Source of the DNA: Actinomadura luteofluorescens
Lineage (GTDB): Bacteria; Actinomycetota; Actinomycetes; Streptosporangiales; Streptosporangiaceae
Direction: 5' to 3'
Assembly: GCF_013409365.1 (NCBI RefSeq)
Contig: NZ_JACCBA010000001.1
Location: forward strand, 7,750,001-7,814,000
Length of the DNA stretch: 64,000 nt
The position numbers were made by a program, and so were the translations under genes. Below, in pieces: positions 48,025 to 58,194 of the stretch. Every line of letters starts with the position of its first letter. The stretch's first letter is position 1. A model generated the notes under the pieces. The model was given only the letters and a program-made list of their open reading frames with translations, did no database searches and was not told the DNA's origin.

Positions 48025-51000
48025 GCAAGTCGCAGCTTGAGGACATCCTCCCGCTGTCCCCGTTGCAGGAGGGGCTGTTCTTCCACGCCCTCTACGACTC
48101 CGGTCACGACGTCTACACCGCGCAGATCGTGCTCGACCTGCGCGGCCCGCTGGACGCGGACGCGCTGAAGGCCGCCGCGGCGGCCCTCCTGCGGAGGCAC
48201 GCGAACCTGCGGGCCGGGTTCCGGCAGCGCAAGGAGGGCTCCCCGGTCCAGGTCGTCCACCGCATGGTGCGGCTGCCGTGGCGGGACGAGGACCTGTCCG
48301 CCCTGCCCGGACCCGAACGCGAGACCAGGGCCCGCGAACTGGCCGCCGCCGAACGCGCCCGCCCGTTCGACATGGCCAAGCCGCCGCTGCTGCGGTTCAT
48401 GCTCATCAGGCTGGAAGACGGCCTGCACCGCATGGTCTTCACCAACCACCACATCCTGCTGGACGGCTGGTCCACGCCCGTCCTGCAGACCGAGCTGTTC
48501 GCGCTCTACCTCACCAGGGGCGACGACACCGGCATGCCGCGCGTCACCCCCTACAAGAACTACCTGGCGTGGCTCGCGAAGCAGGACCGCGCCGCCGCGG
48601 AGGACGCCTGGCGCCGCGCCCTCGACGGTGTCCACGAGCCCACGCTCGTCGCACCCGGCGCGCCCGAACCGGGCGACGGCGACGGCACGCCCGGGCGCGT
48701 CCGGACCCGCCTCACAGAGGAGCTCACCTCCGCGCTCAACGCGCGGGCCCGCGCCCAGGGCGTCACCCTGAACACGGTCGTGCAGCTCGCCTGGGCGACG
48801 CTGCTCAGCGGCCTCACGGGCGCGAGCGACGTGGTGTTCGGCGCCGCCGTGTCGGGCCGCCCGCCGGAGCTCCCCGGCGTCGAGCAGATGGTCGGCCTGT
48901 TCATCAACACGCTGCCGATCCGCGTCCGCGTCCGCCCCGCCGACACCGTCGCCGAGGCGCTCACCCGCCTCCAGGACGAGCAGGCCGCGCTGATGCCGCA
49001 CCACCACCTCGGCCTCGCCGACATCCAGCGCCTCACCGGCGCCGGGACGCTGTTCGACACGATGACGGTCCTGGAGAACTACCCGTTCGACCCAAACGCC
49101 GCCGGAGCCGACCTCGGCGGGCTGACCCTCCGCGACGTGGACGGGTACGACGCCACCCACTACCCGCTGACGTTCGCCGCCGTCCCCGGCCGCCGCCTGT
49201 CCCTGCGCATCGACCACCGCCCCGTCCTGTTCGGCCCGGACGACGCCGAGCGGCTGATGCGGCGCCTCCTGCGCGTCCTGGACGCCGTCGCCTACCGGCC
49301 GGACCTGCCCCTCGGCCGTGTCCCCGTCCTGGACGACGGGGAACGCGACGACGTCCTGCGGAACTGGCAGGGGACCGGGACGGGCCGCGCCCCCGGCACC
49401 CTCACCGGCCGGTTCGCCGCGCAGTGCGCGAAGACCCCGGACGCGACCGCCGTCCGCGCGGCGGGCGAGTCGATCACCTATGCGGAACTGGACGCGCGCG
49501 CGAACCGGCTGGCGCACCGGCTGATCGAACTGGGCGTCCGCCCGGAGACGTGCGTCGCGCTCCTGCTCGAACGGTCCGCCGACGTCGCCGTCGCGTCCCT
49601 GGCGGTCCTCAAGGCGGGCGGAGCCTACGCGCCCCTCCACCCCGGCCAGCCGCCGGAGCGGATCGCGTGGGCGATCGGCGAGGTCGAAGCGCCCGTCCTG
49701 CTCGTCGACGGCCCCATGCGCGGCAAGGCCGCCGCCCTCGGCACCGCCGCGCGGATCGTCGCCGTGGACGGCCCGGACCTCGCCGGCGCGCCGGACACCG
49801 ACCCGGGCGTGCCGTGCCTCCCCGGCCGGCTCGCCTGCGTTTTCTTCACCTCCGGCTCCACCGGCCTGCCAAAGGGCGTCATGGTGACGCACCGCGACGC
49901 CGTCGACCTCGCCACCGACAGCCGGCTCCGGGGCGGCGCCCACGACCGGGTCCTCGTCCACTCCTCGCACGCGTTCGACGCGTCGACCTACGAGCTGTGG
50001 ACGCCGCTGCTGAACGGCGGCACCGCCGTCTTCGCGCCCCCCGGCCCCCTCGACGGCGCGACCCTCCAGGAGATCGTCGAGACCGAGGACCTCACCGCCG
50101 CCTTCCTCACCACCACCCTGTTCAACCTGGTCGGCGAGGAGCGCCCGCACGCCTTCGCCCGGCTCCGCGAGGTCCTGACCGGCGGGGAGGCCGGGTCGCC
50201 CGCCGTGATGCGCAAGGTCCTCGCCGCCTGCCCGGACACCGAGGTCGTCCACATGTACGGGCCCACCGAGGCCACCACGTACGCGACCGCCGCGCCGCTG
50301 CGCGGGCCCCTCGCCGACCCGGCGGAGCGCACGCCCGTGCTCGGCCGGCCCTACGACGACATGCGCGTGTACGTGCTGGACCAGGGGCTGCGTCCCGTCC
50401 CGCCCGGCGTCGTCGGCGAGGCCTACCTCGCGGGCGCCGGCGTCGCCCGCGGCTACCTGCGGCGGCCCGCGCTCACCGCCGAGCGGTTCGTCGCCGACCC
50501 GTTCGGCGCGCCGGGCGAGCGCATGTACCGGACCGGCGACCTGATGCGGTGGCGGCCGGGCGGGAACCTGGAGTACGTCGACCGCGCCGACCTCCAGGTC
50601 AAGATCCGCGGATTCCGGATCGAGCTGGGCGAGGTCGAGGCGGCGGTCGCCGCGCACCCGGACGTCGCCAACGTCGCCGTGATCGCCCGGGAGGAGGCGT
50701 CCGGCGCCAAGGCCCTCGTCGCCTACGTCATCGCGCCCGCGCTCTCCCCCCGGGGCCACGGCTCCCAGGAGGCGGGCGGCGGGCGGCCGCTGGACGGCCT
50801 GCGCGAGTTCGTCCGGGCGCGGCTGCCCGAGTACATGGTGCCCGCCGCGTTCGTCGGGCTGGACACGTTCCCCGTCGGCCCGACCGGCAAGCTCGACCGG
50901 CGCGCCCTGCCCGCCCCCGACTACGCCGGCGCCGCCGGCGGCCGCGACCCGCGCACCCCGGAGGAGGAGCGGCTGTGCGGGATCGTCGCCGACGTCCTCG

Positions 51001-51974
51001 GCCTCGACCGGGTCGCCGCCGACGTCAGCTTCTTCGACCTCGGCGGCGACAGCATCGCCGCGCTGAGGCTCTCCACCCGCGCCCGGCAGGCCGGCGTCGA
51101 GCTGACGCCCCGCGACGTGTTCACCCACCAGACCGTCGAGGCGCTCGCCAGGGTCGGCGACCCGGACGACCGGATCGGCTTCGAGGTGCTGCTCCCCATC
51201 CGGACGTCCGGATCCCGCCCGCCGGTGTTCTTCGTCCACCCCGCCGGCGGCCTCGCCTGGCCCTACCTGCAGTTCCAGCGCCACCTCGGGCCCGACCAGC
51301 CGGTCTACGGGCTTCAGGCCCGCGCCTTCACGCGATCCGACCTGCCCGAGTCGGTCGCGGAGATGGCCGCGGACTACCTGGAGCAGATCAGGTCCGTCCG
51401 GCCGGCCGGGCCCTACCACCTCGTGGGCTGGTCCCTCGGCGGCCTCGTCGCCTACGAGATGGCCGTCCGGCTCCAGGCCGCGGGCGAGACCGTCGGGCTG
51501 CTCGCGCTCATCGACTCCTACCACGGCCAGGACCTCGCGGGCGACGAGCGGAAGATCCTGCACGAGCTGCTCCAGGGCATCGGCGTCGACGCCGCGGCGA
51601 TCGCCCCGGACGGCGACCCCGACATGCAGCAGATCATGGGGATCCTCGCCGACCGCGACGACGCCCTCGCCACCCTCGGCGAGGACGACCTCGTCAACGT
51701 CTACCGCAACTACGAGAACGGGCTCCGGCAGGCCGAGGAGTACCGGCCGGGACGGTTCCGCGGCGACCTGGTGTTCTTCACCGCCCTCCAGGGCCGCACC
51801 GGCGAGTCGCCCACCGGGCGGGCCAACTGGGGCCCGCTCGTGGAGGGCGAGATCGAGGACTACCCGGTCGACGCCGAGCACCACCTGCTCCTGGACCCCG
51901 GCCCGGCCGCCGAGATGGGCGCCGTCCTGGCCGCCAGGCTCGACAAACTGCACAGCGGAACGCGGGACCACTGA
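48021..51974 (+). CDS. NRPS 3: C-A-T-TE, terminal module
   Basis: 1317 residues, GTG start at 48021 in a GTGA overlap with NRPS2. Parts: D-accepting C (10-440, HHILLDGW), A (about 460-965; [29 protein letters not shown]; pocket D,A,Y,T,L,G,M,T,Y; substrate not assigned), T (GGDS near 1010) and a type I thioesterase (1055-1310) with GWSLGG, nucleophile Ser1138, and a distal EHHLLL containing the catalytic His. The A8 motif reads [11 protein letters not shown] instead of the usual GRxDxQVK. The TE should release the chain by hydrolysis or macrocyclisation. Confidence 0.95.
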   Translation: MSKSQLEDILPLSPLQEGLFFHALYDSGHDVYTAQIVLDLRGPLDADALKAAAAALLRRHANLRAGFRQRKEGSPVQVVHRMVRLPWRDEDLSALPGPERETRARELAAAERARPFDMAKPPLLRFMLIRLEDGLHRMVFTNHHILLDGWSTPVLQTELFALYLTRGDDTGMPRVTPYKNYLAWLAKQDRAAAEDAWRRALDGVHEPTLVAPGAPEPGDGDGTPGRVRTRLTEELTSALNARARAQGVTLNTVVQLAWATLLSGLTGASDVVFGAAVSGRPPELPGVEQMVGLFINTLPIRVRVRPADTVAEALTRLQDEQAALMPHHHLGLADIQRLTGAGTLFDTMTVLENYPFDPNAAGADLGGLTLRDVDGYDATHYPLTFAAVPGRRLSLRIDHRPVLFGPDDAERLMRRLLRVLDAVAYRPDLPLGRVPVLDDGERDDVLRNWQGTGTGRAPGTLTGRFAAQCAKTPDATAVRAAGESITYAELDARANRLAHRLIELGVRPETCVALLLERSADVAVASLAVLKAGGAYAPLHPGQPPERIAWAIGEVEAPVLLVDGPMRGKAAALGTAARIVAVDGPDLAGAPDTDPGVPCLPGRLACVFFTSGSTGLPKGVMVTHRDAVDLATDSRLRGGAHDRVLVHSSHAFDASTYELWTPLLNGGTAVFAPPGPLDGATLQEIVETEDLTAAFLTTTLFNLVGEERPHAFARLREVLTGGEAGSPAVMRKVLAACPDTEVVHMYGPTEATTYATAAPLRGPLADPAERTPVLGRPYDDMRVYVLDQGLRPVPPGVVGEAYLAGAGVARGYLRRPALTAERFVADPFGAPGERMYRTGDLMRWRPGGNLEYVDRADLQVKIRGFRIELGEVEAAVAAHPDVANVAVIAREEASGAKALVAYVIAPALSPRGHGSQEAGGGRPLDGLREFVRARLPEYMVPAAFVGLDTFPVGPTGKLDRRALPAPDYAGAAGGRDPRTPEEERLCGIVADVLGLDRVAADVSFFDLGGDSIAALRLSTRARQAGVELTPRDVFTHQTVEALARVGDPDDRIGFEVLLPIRTSGSRPPVFFVHPAGGLAWPYLQFQRHLGPDQPVYGLQARAFTRSDLPESVAEMAADYLEQIRSVRPAGPYHLVGWSLGGLVAYEMAVRLQAAGETVGLLALIDSYHGQDLAGDERKILHELLQGIGVDAAAIAPDGDPDMQQIMGILADRDDALATLGEDDLVNVYRNYENGLRQAEEYRPGRFRGDLVFFTALQGRTGESPTGRANWGPLVEGEIEDYPVDAEHHLLLDPGPAAEMGAVLAARLDKLHSGTRDH

Positions 51975-51999
51975 AGCCAGGCACGGAAAGGAACAACCC

Positions 52000-52209
52000 A
52001 TGTCGAACCCCTTCGAGGACCCCGACGGCACCTACCTCGTGCTCGTCAACGGCGAGGGCCAGCACTCGCTGTGGCCGTCGTTCGCGGAGGTCCCCGCCGG
52101 CTGGACGGTGGCCAAGGACGAGGACACCCGCCAGGCGTGCCTCGACTTCGTCAACGAGAACTGGACGGACATGCGGCCGAAGAGCCTCATCGAGGCCATG
52201 GGTGAGTGA
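52000..52209 (+). CDS. mbtH: MbtH-like protein
   Basis: 69 residues with the full family signature: [17 protein letters not shown] and [11 protein letters not shown]. MbtH proteins bind the A domains of many actinomycete NRPSs and are needed for their folding or activity. GGAAAGGA precedes the ATG, 25 bp after the NRPS3 stop. For a split A domain, an MbtH partner could be especially relevant because MbtH contacts the adenylation core, but that is inference. Confidence 0.96.
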   Translation: MSNPFEDPDGTYLVLVNGEGQHSLWPSFAEVPAGWTVAKDEDTRQACLDFVNENWTDMRPKSLIEAMGE

Positions 52210-52864
52210 GGCGGGCTCGGGGCCGCATCCGGAGACCGCGCATCTGCGGATCCCCTCGGTCACCGAGTGGGAGATGGAGATGCTGGACGCCGCCGACCTG
52301 CGTCCCGCGCCGCTGCCGGGCGTCGAGATGACGTTCACCCTCGCCGGGGTGCCGTCCCCGGACGTCAGCCGCGCCCTGTACGCGACCGTCGGCGCCCGCG
52401 TCTGCTGGACCGACCGCTTCCCGTGGACGTGGGAGCGGTGGCGGGCCTGGGTGGAGCGCCCGGAGCTGTCCACGTGGATCGCCATGGCCGAGGGCACCAT
52501 CGCCGGCTTCTTCGAGATCGAGGCGCAGCCCGGCGGCGACACCGAGATCCACCTGGTGGGGCTCACCCCCGCGTTCGTCGGGCGCGGCTACGGCGGCTAC
52601 CTCGTCGAGCAGTGCACCCGCCGCGCCTGGCAGCGCGGCGAGCTGTGGGCCCTCACCAGCGGGCCCGCGGCGCGGGTGTGGCTGCGCACCAGCAGCCTCG
52701 ACCATCCGAACGCCATCGCCAACTACCGGCGGCGGGGCTTTAAGGTGGCGGCGGAGAGCACCGCGCCGAAGCTCGTGCCGGACCCGCGGGTCGCGCCGTG
52801 GCCGCTGCCGCGCGACCCCCGCGCGGCGTCCCGCCGGCACGAGGAGGAGGAGTTGATCACGTGA
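52202..52864 (+). CDS. GNAT-family N-acetyltransferase
   Basis: 220 residues; GTG at 52202 overlaps the mbtH stop by 8 bp, so it belongs to the operon. The GNAT acetyl-CoA loop appears as [10 protein letters not shown], preceded by [11 protein letters not shown] and followed by [24 protein letters not shown]. It could N-acylate the peptide, a Dap side chain, or a precursor; the acceptor is not known. The C-terminal tail is a charged, probably disordered Arg/Glu segment. Confidence 0.88.
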   Translation: MSEAGSGPHPETAHLRIPSVTEWEMEMLDAADLRPAPLPGVEMTFTLAGVPSPDVSRALYATVGARVCWTDRFPWTWERWRAWVERPELSTWIAMAEGTIAGFFEIEAQPGGDTEIHLVGLTPAFVGRGYGGYLVEQCTRRAWQRGELWALTSGPAARVWLRTSSLDHPNAIANYRRRGFKVAAESTAPKLVPDPRVAPWPLPRDPRAASRRHEEEELIT

Positions 52865-53595
52865 CCTGGTTCCGCTGTCCCGAGACGCGCCCCTGGGCGT
52901 CGATGCGGCTGTTCTGCCTACCGCACGCGGGCGGGTCGGCGGTGTTCTACCGGTCGTGGGCCAAGGAGGCCGGCCCGGCCGTCGAGGTGCAGTCCGTCCA
53001 GTACCCGGGGCGCGCCGACCGGATGGCGGACGCGTTCGTCACCGACGCGCACCAGCTCGCCCGGCTCATCGCGGGGGCGATGGCGCCGCTGATGGACCGG
53101 CCCGCCGCGCTGTTCGGGCACAGCATGGGCGCCGTCCTCGCCTACGAGGTGGCGCGGCTGCTGGAGGAGCGGGGCACCGCCCCGGTGCACGTGTTCGCGT
53201 CCGGGGCCCGCCCGCCCGACGACCGGGGCGACGAGCGCATCCGCGACAAGGACGACGACGGCCTCGTCGCCGAGCTGGCGCGGCTCGGCGGGACCGACGC
53301 CGAGCTGCTCGCCGATCCGGAGCTGCGCGAGCTCGTCCTGCCGTACGTCCGCAACGACTTCACGCTGGTCGAGGAGTACGCGCACCGGCCCGGGCCGCCG
53401 CTGACCGCCCCGGTCACCGCGATCATCGGGGACGCGGACCCGCACGTGGACGAGGAGCAGGCCCGCGGCTGGGCGCGCGCCACCCGCGGGCGGTTCGCGC
53501 TCAGGGTGCTGCCCGGCGGGCACTTCTACCTGGCCGACCAGCGGCCCGCCGTGCTCGCCGAGGTCCTGCGGACCCTGGAGGTCCCCGCCGTCTGA
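52861..53595 (+). CDS. Type II thioesterase
   Basis: 244 residues, GTG start in a GTGA overlap. Typical hydrolase elements: LFCLPHAGGSAVFYRSW, QYPGRADRM, the nucleophile GHSMGAVLAYE (Ser88), GDADPHV with the acid and LPGGHFYLAD with His. Such editing thioesterases remove wrong acyl groups from NRPS carrier domains. It is the last gene of the operon; a strong terminator follows after 6 bp. Confidence 0.93.
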   Translation: MTWFRCPETRPWASMRLFCLPHAGGSAVFYRSWAKEAGPAVEVQSVQYPGRADRMADAFVTDAHQLARLIAGAMAPLMDRPAALFGHSMGAVLAYEVARLLEERGTAPVHVFASGARPPDDRGDERIRDKDDDGLVAELARLGGTDAELLADPELRELVLPYVRNDFTLVEEYAHRPGPPLTAPVTAIIGDADPHVDEEQARGWARATRGRFALRVLPGGHFYLADQRPAVLAEVLRTLEVPAV

Positions 53596-53601
53596 CGCGC
53601 G

Positions 53602-53644
53602 GACGGGCCGCCCCCACGGGAGTCCGTGGTGGGGGCGGCCCGTC
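53602..53644. terminator. Strong bidirectional terminator at the end of the NRPS operon
   Basis: Perfect 16-bp stem: GACGGGCCGCCCCCAC pairs with GTGGGGGCGGCCCGTC, loop of 11 bases. It lies between the convergent thioesterase and protease genes and can stop transcription from both sides, although no U-tract is evident (usual for high-GC actinomycetes). Confidence 0.8.
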
Positions 53645-53671
53645 GCCGAAGGGGGAGCCTCCTGAGGTCGT

Positions 53672-54727
53672 CTAGTAGACGGACGCGCTGTACACCGACA
53701 GCGGCTCGGTGATGGGCTGGAAGAACGTCGTCCCGCCCGAGGAGCAGTTGCCGCTGCCGCCCGAGGTCAGGCCGAGCGCGGTGTTCCCGGCGAACAGGGA
53801 GCCGCCGCTGTCGCCCGGCTCGGCGCACACCGTGGTGCGGATGAGGCCGCTGACGCTGCCCTCCTGGTAGTTCACCGTCTGGTTGAGGGCGGTGACCCGG
53901 CCGCTGTGCAGGCCGGTGGTGCTGCCGCTGCGGTACACGGTCTGGTTGACCGCGGCGTTCCCGGCGCTGGTGATGTCGCGGGTGCCGCTGTACAGGCTGA
54001 CCGTGCCCTGCGTGTCGGCGGGCGTCGACGAGTACGTGACGATGCCGTAGTCGTTGCCGGGGAAGCTGCTGCCCGCGGTGCGGCCCAGCGTCCGGCCGGA
54101 GCTGTCGGTCCAGGTCGAGCCGATGTTGGTGCAGTGCCCGGCCGTGATGAAGGCGTAGCCGCCGCCCCTTCTGACATTGAAGCCCAGCGAGCACCGGGCG
54201 CCGCCGGTGTAGATGGCCTCGCCGCCCCGGGTGAGCGTCTGGAACTTGCCGGCGACGCTCTCGGTGCGGACCGCGGAGCCCTGCTTGCTCGCGGCCGCGC
54301 GTACCTTCTCGAGCCGCGCGCCCTTGACCGTGCCGTCCACGCTGAGGACGACCTGGTTGCTCGCCGGGTCGACGGCCCAGGCGGTGCCCGGGACGGTCGC
54401 CTCGCGCTTGAGGGCGGCCTCGACCTTCTTCAGGTCCGCGCCGCTGCGCGCGACGGTCCGCGGCACCGCGCCCGCGGCGCGCACGGCCTGGGCGGCCTGC
54501 GCGTCGGTGACCGTGACGACCAGCTTGCCGTCCTTGATGTAGGAGCCCGCGCTGCGGGTTCCGAGCTGGTGCGCCAGGGACGTGGCGACGTCGCCGGGAG
54601 CGGCGGGGGCGGCGGGGGCCGCCGGTGCCGCGGACGCGGTGGGAGCGGTGGCCAGGGTGGCGGCCACCAGGCCGGCCGCGGTCGTGGTGACGGCCGCGGC
54701 GCGGACGCGCCTGTGACGGATCTTCAC
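53672..54727 (-). CDS. Secreted S1 serine protease with prodomain (streptogrisin-like), copy A
   Basis: 351 residues from a GTG at 54727 with GGAGG upstream. An Arg-rich, hydrophobic, Ala-rich signal peptide ends near residue 35; a prodomain of about 130 residues ([32 protein letters not shown]) matches the alpha-lytic protease propeptide; the mature domain has catalytic FITAGHC (His), GNDYGIV (Asp) and EPGDSGGS (Ser), with conserved disulfide cysteines. It is secreted and self-processed. The second copy lies 290 bp upstream in the same orientation. Confidence 0.94.
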   Translation of the reverse strand: MKIRHRRVRAAAVTTTAAGLVAATLATAPTASAAPAAPAAPAAPGDVATSLAHQLGTRSAGSYIKDGKLVVTVTDAQAAQAVRAAGAVPRTVARSGADLKKVEAALKREATVPGTAWAVDPASNQVVLSVDGTVKGARLEKVRAAASKQGSAVRTESVAGKFQTLTRGGEAIYTGGARCSLGFNVRRGGGYAFITAGHCTNIGSTWTDSSGRTLGRTAGSSFPGNDYGIVTYSSTPADTQGTVSLYSGTRDITSAGNAAVNQTVYRSGSTTGLHSGRVTALNQTVNYQEGSVSGLIRTTVCAEPGDSGGSLFAGNTALGLTSGGSGNCSSGGTTFFQPITEPLSVYSASVY

Positions 54728-54916
54728 TTGTGCCTCCACGGGGGATAGGGCGCACCCGTGTGGTGCGCCGGAGGTCATCGACATGGTGTAAGAACCGTCA
54801 AGGCGGACGTAAGACGCAGAAGGTGACCAATTCGGCACGTTCCCGTTGGCACTCTCGGGGCGGCGTGCGTGGTCAGTCCGGCAATGCCAACCGCCGCCCG
54901 CCGGGTGAGAACGAAG

Positions 54917-54965
54917 TTCGGCCCCGGCCCTTTCCGCCGGAAAGGCGGAAAGGGCCGGGGCCGAA
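54917..54965. terminator. 22-bp perfect-stem hairpin downstream of protease copy B
   Basis: The arms TTCGGCCCCGGCCC... and ...GGGCCGGGGCCGAA pair over 22 bp around a GGAAA loop, 52 bp downstream of the stop of the protease gene at 55017 (minus). Very stable; most likely its transcription terminator. Confidence 0.75.
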
Positions 54966-55016
54966 ACTCGCGAGGCCTCCCGCCGCCTGGGAGCTCCGGC
55001 GGGCCGCCGAGGGCCG

Positions 55017-56090
55017 CTAGTAGATCTCGACCCCGAACTCCGACAGCGGCTCGGTCACGGGCTGGAAGAACGTGACGCCGCCGGACGAGCAGTCGCCGCT
55101 GCCGCCCGAGGTCAGCCCGACCGCGCCGGCCCCGGCGAACAGCGGGCCGCCGCTGTCGCCCGGCTCGGCGCACACCGTCGTCTGGATGAGGCCGCTGACG
55201 CTGCCCTCCTGGTAGTTCACCGTCTGGTCGAGCGCGGTGACCTGCCCGTCGTGGACGCCGGTGGTGCTGCCGCTGCGGGTCACGGTCTCGCCGACCGTGG
55301 CCTCCGCGGCGCCGGTGATGTCCTGGAACTGGCCGTTGACCGTGACGCCGCCCTGCGTGTCCTCAGGGGCGGCGGTGTACTTGACGAGGCCGTAGTCGTT
55401 GCCGGGGAAGCTGCTCCCGGCGTTGCCGCCGAGCGTGCCTCCCGACTCGTCGGTCCACGTGGAGCCCGCCTCGGTGCAGTGCCCCGCCGTGAGGAAGTAG
55501 TACTCGCTTCCCTTCTTGACGTTGAAGCCCAGTGAGCACCGGGCGCTGCCGGTGTAGATGGGGTCGCCGCCCGCGGTGAACGTGCGGAACTTCCCGGCGA
55601 CCCGCGTGGTGCGCACGGCCGCACCCTGCTTGGTCGCGGCGCCGCGCACCTTGGTCAGCCTGGCTCCCTTGACCGTGCTGTCCATGGTGAGGACGACCTG
55701 GTTGGCCGCCGGGTCCACGGCCCAGGCGGTGCCCGGGACGGTCGCGTCGCGCTTGAGCGCGGCCATGACCTTCTTCAGGTCCGCGCCGCTGCGCGTGACG
55801 CTCTTCGGCACGGCCCCGGCCGCCCGGACCGCCTGCGCGGCCCTGGCGTCGGTGACCGTGACGACCAGGTTCCTGGTGGCCTGGTCCACGTAGGCGCCGG
55901 CGCTGCGGTCGCCGAGCCGCTGCGCCAGCTTCGCGGCCACCCCGCCGGTGTCGGCCGGGGCGGTGGCGCGCCCGCCGGGCGCGTCGAGGGTCGCGTTCGC
56001 GGCGGGGGCGGCGGCCAGTGCGGTCGCCACGAGCCCGGCCGCCGCCGTGGCGGCGGCGGCTCCGCGGACGCGGTTGGGACGGATCTTCAC
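55017..56090 (-). CDS. Secreted S1 serine protease with prodomain (streptogrisin-like), copy B
   Basis: 357 residues, GTG at 56090 with GGAGG four bases upstream. Same plan as the neighbouring copy: signal peptide, prodomain, then FLTAGHC (His), GNDYGLV (Asp) and EPGDSGGP (Ser). The two copies are clear tandem paralogues with differences spread along their length, so the duplication is not very recent. The mature domain of copy B is more acidic. Each copy has its own terminator and leader, so they are likely transcribed separately. Confidence 0.94.
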   Translation of the reverse strand: MKIRPNRVRGAAAATAAAGLVATALAAAPAANATLDAPGGRATAPADTGGVAAKLAQRLGDRSAGAYVDQATRNLVVTVTDARAAQAVRAAGAVPKSVTRSGADLKKVMAALKRDATVPGTAWAVDPAANQVVLTMDSTVKGARLTKVRGAATKQGAAVRTTRVAGKFRTFTAGGDPIYTGSARCSLGFNVKKGSEYYFLTAGHCTEAGSTWTDESGGTLGGNAGSSFPGNDYGLVKYTAAPEDTQGGVTVNGQFQDITGAAEATVGETVTRSGSTTGVHDGQVTALDQTVNYQEGSVSGLIQTTVCAEPGDSGGPLFAGAGAVGLTSGGSGDCSSGGVTFFQPVTEPLSEFGVEIY

Positions 56091-56346
56091 TATGCCTCCA
56101 GGGGGGATTGGGCGCGCCCGAATGGCGCGCCGGAGGTCACGGGTCATGCTGGAAGATTCCTGAACGCCCATGTAAGGCGAGAAAGTGACCAATCGACCAT
56201 CTACGGATTGTCACAATGGGTGCGGGTTCCGTGGTCGATCCTCGGGGAGGACTGCCCGTTTGGCTGGTTTCGGGCCGGGCGGTAGGTCCAATCGAGGTGC
56301 CCTCCCGGGGGTGACTGCGCCCTCGGGGGCACGGGAGGATGGTTCG

Positions 56347-57300
56347 GTGACGCTCCTTTTGGCTCGTTCCATCCTTGAGTCGCTGCTCGAACCCGCCCCC
56401 TGCCTGGACGCCCTGCGCCGCGGCTTCACGGCCGGGGACGGCGGAACCGCCGCCCGCCGGGTGATCACCGAGCTGCCGGGGCAGGGCACCGCGACGGCGC
56501 TGATCCCCGGCGTGATCGAGGGGATCCCCGCCTACACGGTGAAGGTGAACGCCAAGTTCCCCGGCAGCCGCCCGGCGCTGCGCGGCGTCGTCTGCCTGCA
56601 CGATCTGGCGACCGGCGAGCTGCTGGCCCTGCTGGACTCGGCGACCGTGACGGCCTGGCGCACCGGTCTGGCCGCCGCGCTCGGCACCCACGCCCTGGCG
56701 CGTCCCGCCGCCGGCGAGGTCGCGGTGATCGGCGCGGGCGCGCAGGCCGAACTGGTCATGCGGGGTCTCGGCGAGCTGCGGGAGGTGCGCGGCCTCACCG
56801 TGTTCGACCTGGACGCCGCCCGCGCCGCGGACTTCGCCGCGCGGCACGGCGCCCGGCTGGAGGCGCCCGCGACCGTGGCGCCGGACCCGCGCGCCGCCGT
56901 CCGGGACGCCGGGATCGCCGTGCTGGCGACCTGGGCGCGCCGCCCCCTGCTGAACGCCGCCGACGTGGCCCCCGGGACGCACCTCACCTCGCTCGGCGCG
57001 GACCAGCCCGGCAAGGCCGAACTGGGCGCCGACCTGCTGGAGGGCGCCCGCGTCGTCGTCGACGACGTCGCCCTGGCCGTCGAGATGGGCGTGCTGGCGG
57101 GCGCGGGCCTGGACGTCGAGCACGCCGCCGGGACGCTGCGCGACCTGATGTGCGGCCAGGTGCCCGGCCGGGTGAGGGACGGCGAGATCACGGTCTACGC
57201 GCCCGTCGGGCTGCCCTGGCAGGACCTCGCGTTGAGCTGGACGGCCTACACCGCGGCCCGCGCCGAGGGCGTGGGCGAGGGTTTCGATTTCCTCGCCTGA
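56347..57300 (+). CDS. Ornithine cyclodeaminase/mu-crystallin family enzyme (alanine-dehydrogenase-like)
   Basis: 317 residues. KVNAKFPGSRPALRGVVCLHDLATGELLALLDSATVTAWRTG is the family substrate/NAD region, and VIGAGAQAELVMRGL the Rossmann loop. It differs clearly from the SbnB in this window, so it is not a recent copy. Family members act as ornithine or lysine cyclodeaminases, as alanine dehydrogenases, or as imine reductases. GTG at 56347 with GGGAGG eight bases upstream. It sits between the proteases and the lanthipeptide locus; a link to NRPS precursor supply (for example a cyclic amino acid) is only a suggestion. Confidence 0.85.
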   Translation: MTLLLARSILESLLEPAPCLDALRRGFTAGDGGTAARRVITELPGQGTATALIPGVIEGIPAYTVKVNAKFPGSRPALRGVVCLHDLATGELLALLDSATVTAWRTGLAAALGTHALARPAAGEVAVIGAGAQAELVMRGLGELREVRGLTVFDLDAARAADFAARHGARLEAPATVAPDPRAAVRDAGIAVLATWARRPLLNAADVAPGTHLTSLGADQPGKAELGADLLEGARVVVDDVALAVEMGVLAGAGLDVEHAAGTLRDLMCGQVPGRVRDGEITVYAPVGLPWQDLALSWTAYTAARAEGVGEGFDFLA

Positions 57301-57588
57301 ACCGGTTCCGGCCCATCAGGTGTACGACCGCGAATTGGCGGAATACCCATCGCTGGATTCCTGGTTTTCCCGGTGTTCTTTACAATGACGCAGTGAATAG
57401 TGTTGGCTCCATCCGGTAAGACTTTAGTAGTCGTGAGGCCTGTCGAAGGTGACCCAATGAAAGTTCGATTTTGCACTGACCGAATCCCCGGTATCGCTTC
57501 TCGCCGGCCGCCCTGACTTCGCAGTGAAGCGCGTTCGATGATTGTTCCTTTCTCAGGTCGCGGACGGGTGGCCGTGTTGGAGACGAAA
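57301..57588. promoter_or_regulatory. 288-bp region upstream of the ramR-like gene
   Basis: Lower GC than average, no supported gene, and no long palindrome that I can see. It should contain the promoter of the response-regulator gene. The sequence AAGGTGACCC near 57450 and the AT-rich patches are compatible with activator sites, but I cannot define them. Confidence 0.45.
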
Positions 57589-58194
57589 ATGATTCGGATT
57601 CTGCTCGCCGAGGGGGCGCCCCTCTTGCGCGGCGGGCTGGTCGCGCTGTTCGACCGGGTGAAGGATCTCGACGTGGTGGCGGCGGTCGGCTCGGGCGATC
57701 AGGTGCTCCGCACGGCGCGCAGACGGCGGCCCGACGTCGCGCTGATCGACGTCGGGCTGCCGGGACTGGACGGCTTCACCGCGGCGCGCGCGTTACGCGA
57801 GGCCGTCCCCGAGTGCCGCACCGTCCTCATGGCGGGCCGCTGCCGGACGGGCGACCTGCGGCGCGCGGTGGCCGCGCGGGCGGCCGGGCTCGTGCTCAAG
57901 GACACCTCGCCGGGCGAGCTCATGGACGCGATCAGGCGGGCGGCCGAGGGCGCGCGCGTCATCGACCCCGAGATGGCCTTCACCGAACTGGGCTCGGCTC
58001 AGAGCCCGCTCACCGAACGGGAGATCGAGGTCCTCACCCTGGCGTCACGGGGCGCGTCCGCCGCGCGGATCGCCGAGGACCTCGTCCTGACGATCGGCAC
58101 CGTCCGCAACCACCTCTCCCGCATCAACCGCAAGATCGGGGCCGAGAACCGGGTCCAGGCCATCCGGATCGCCGAGGACGCCGGGTGGCTGTGA
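57589..58194 (+). CDS. Orphan NarL/LuxR-type response regulator (RamR-like)
   Basis: 201 residues. The receiver domain has the phospho-acceptor Asp in ALIDVGLPG and the conserved Lys in LVLKDTS, but the first acidic pair reads EG instead of DD and the usual Thr/Ser switch after VLM is Ala, so normal phosphorylation is doubtful. The C-terminal LuxR helix-turn-helix is intact: LTEREIEVLTLASRGASAARIAEDLVLTIGTVRNHLSRINRKIGA. No sensor kinase is adjacent. Convergent to the two ABC transporter genes, as RamR is to ramCSAB in Streptomyces. The gene contains a rare TTA leucine codon at 57793-57795 (residue 69). ATG at 57589, GGAG six bases before. Confidence 0.88.
   Translation: MIRILLAEGAPLLRGGLVALFDRVKDLDVVAAVGSGDQVLRTARRRRPDVALIDVGLPGLDGFTAARALREAVPECRTVLMAGRCRTGDLRRAVAARAAGLVLKDTSPGELMDAIRRAAEGARVIDPEMAFTELGSAQSPLTEREIEVLTLASRGASAARIAEDLVLTIGTVRNHLSRINRKIGAENRVQAIRIAEDAGWL

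Noticed and set aside
52798..52860. Longer N-terminus for the type II thioesterase
   Set aside because: The extension lies inside the GNAT gene and is Ala/Pro/Arg-rich; the GTG at 52861 overlaps the GNAT stop as GTGA, matching the pattern of the operon.
25074..53595. Siderophore cluster
   Set aside because: Dap genes occur in staphyloferrin B, but no IucA/IucC synthetase, ornithine hydroxylase, DHB genes, siderophore transporter or iron-box repeat is visible.
54917..54965. Lanthipeptide or attachment-site repeat
   Set aside because: It is a simple inverted repeat next to a gene end and is best explained as a terminator.
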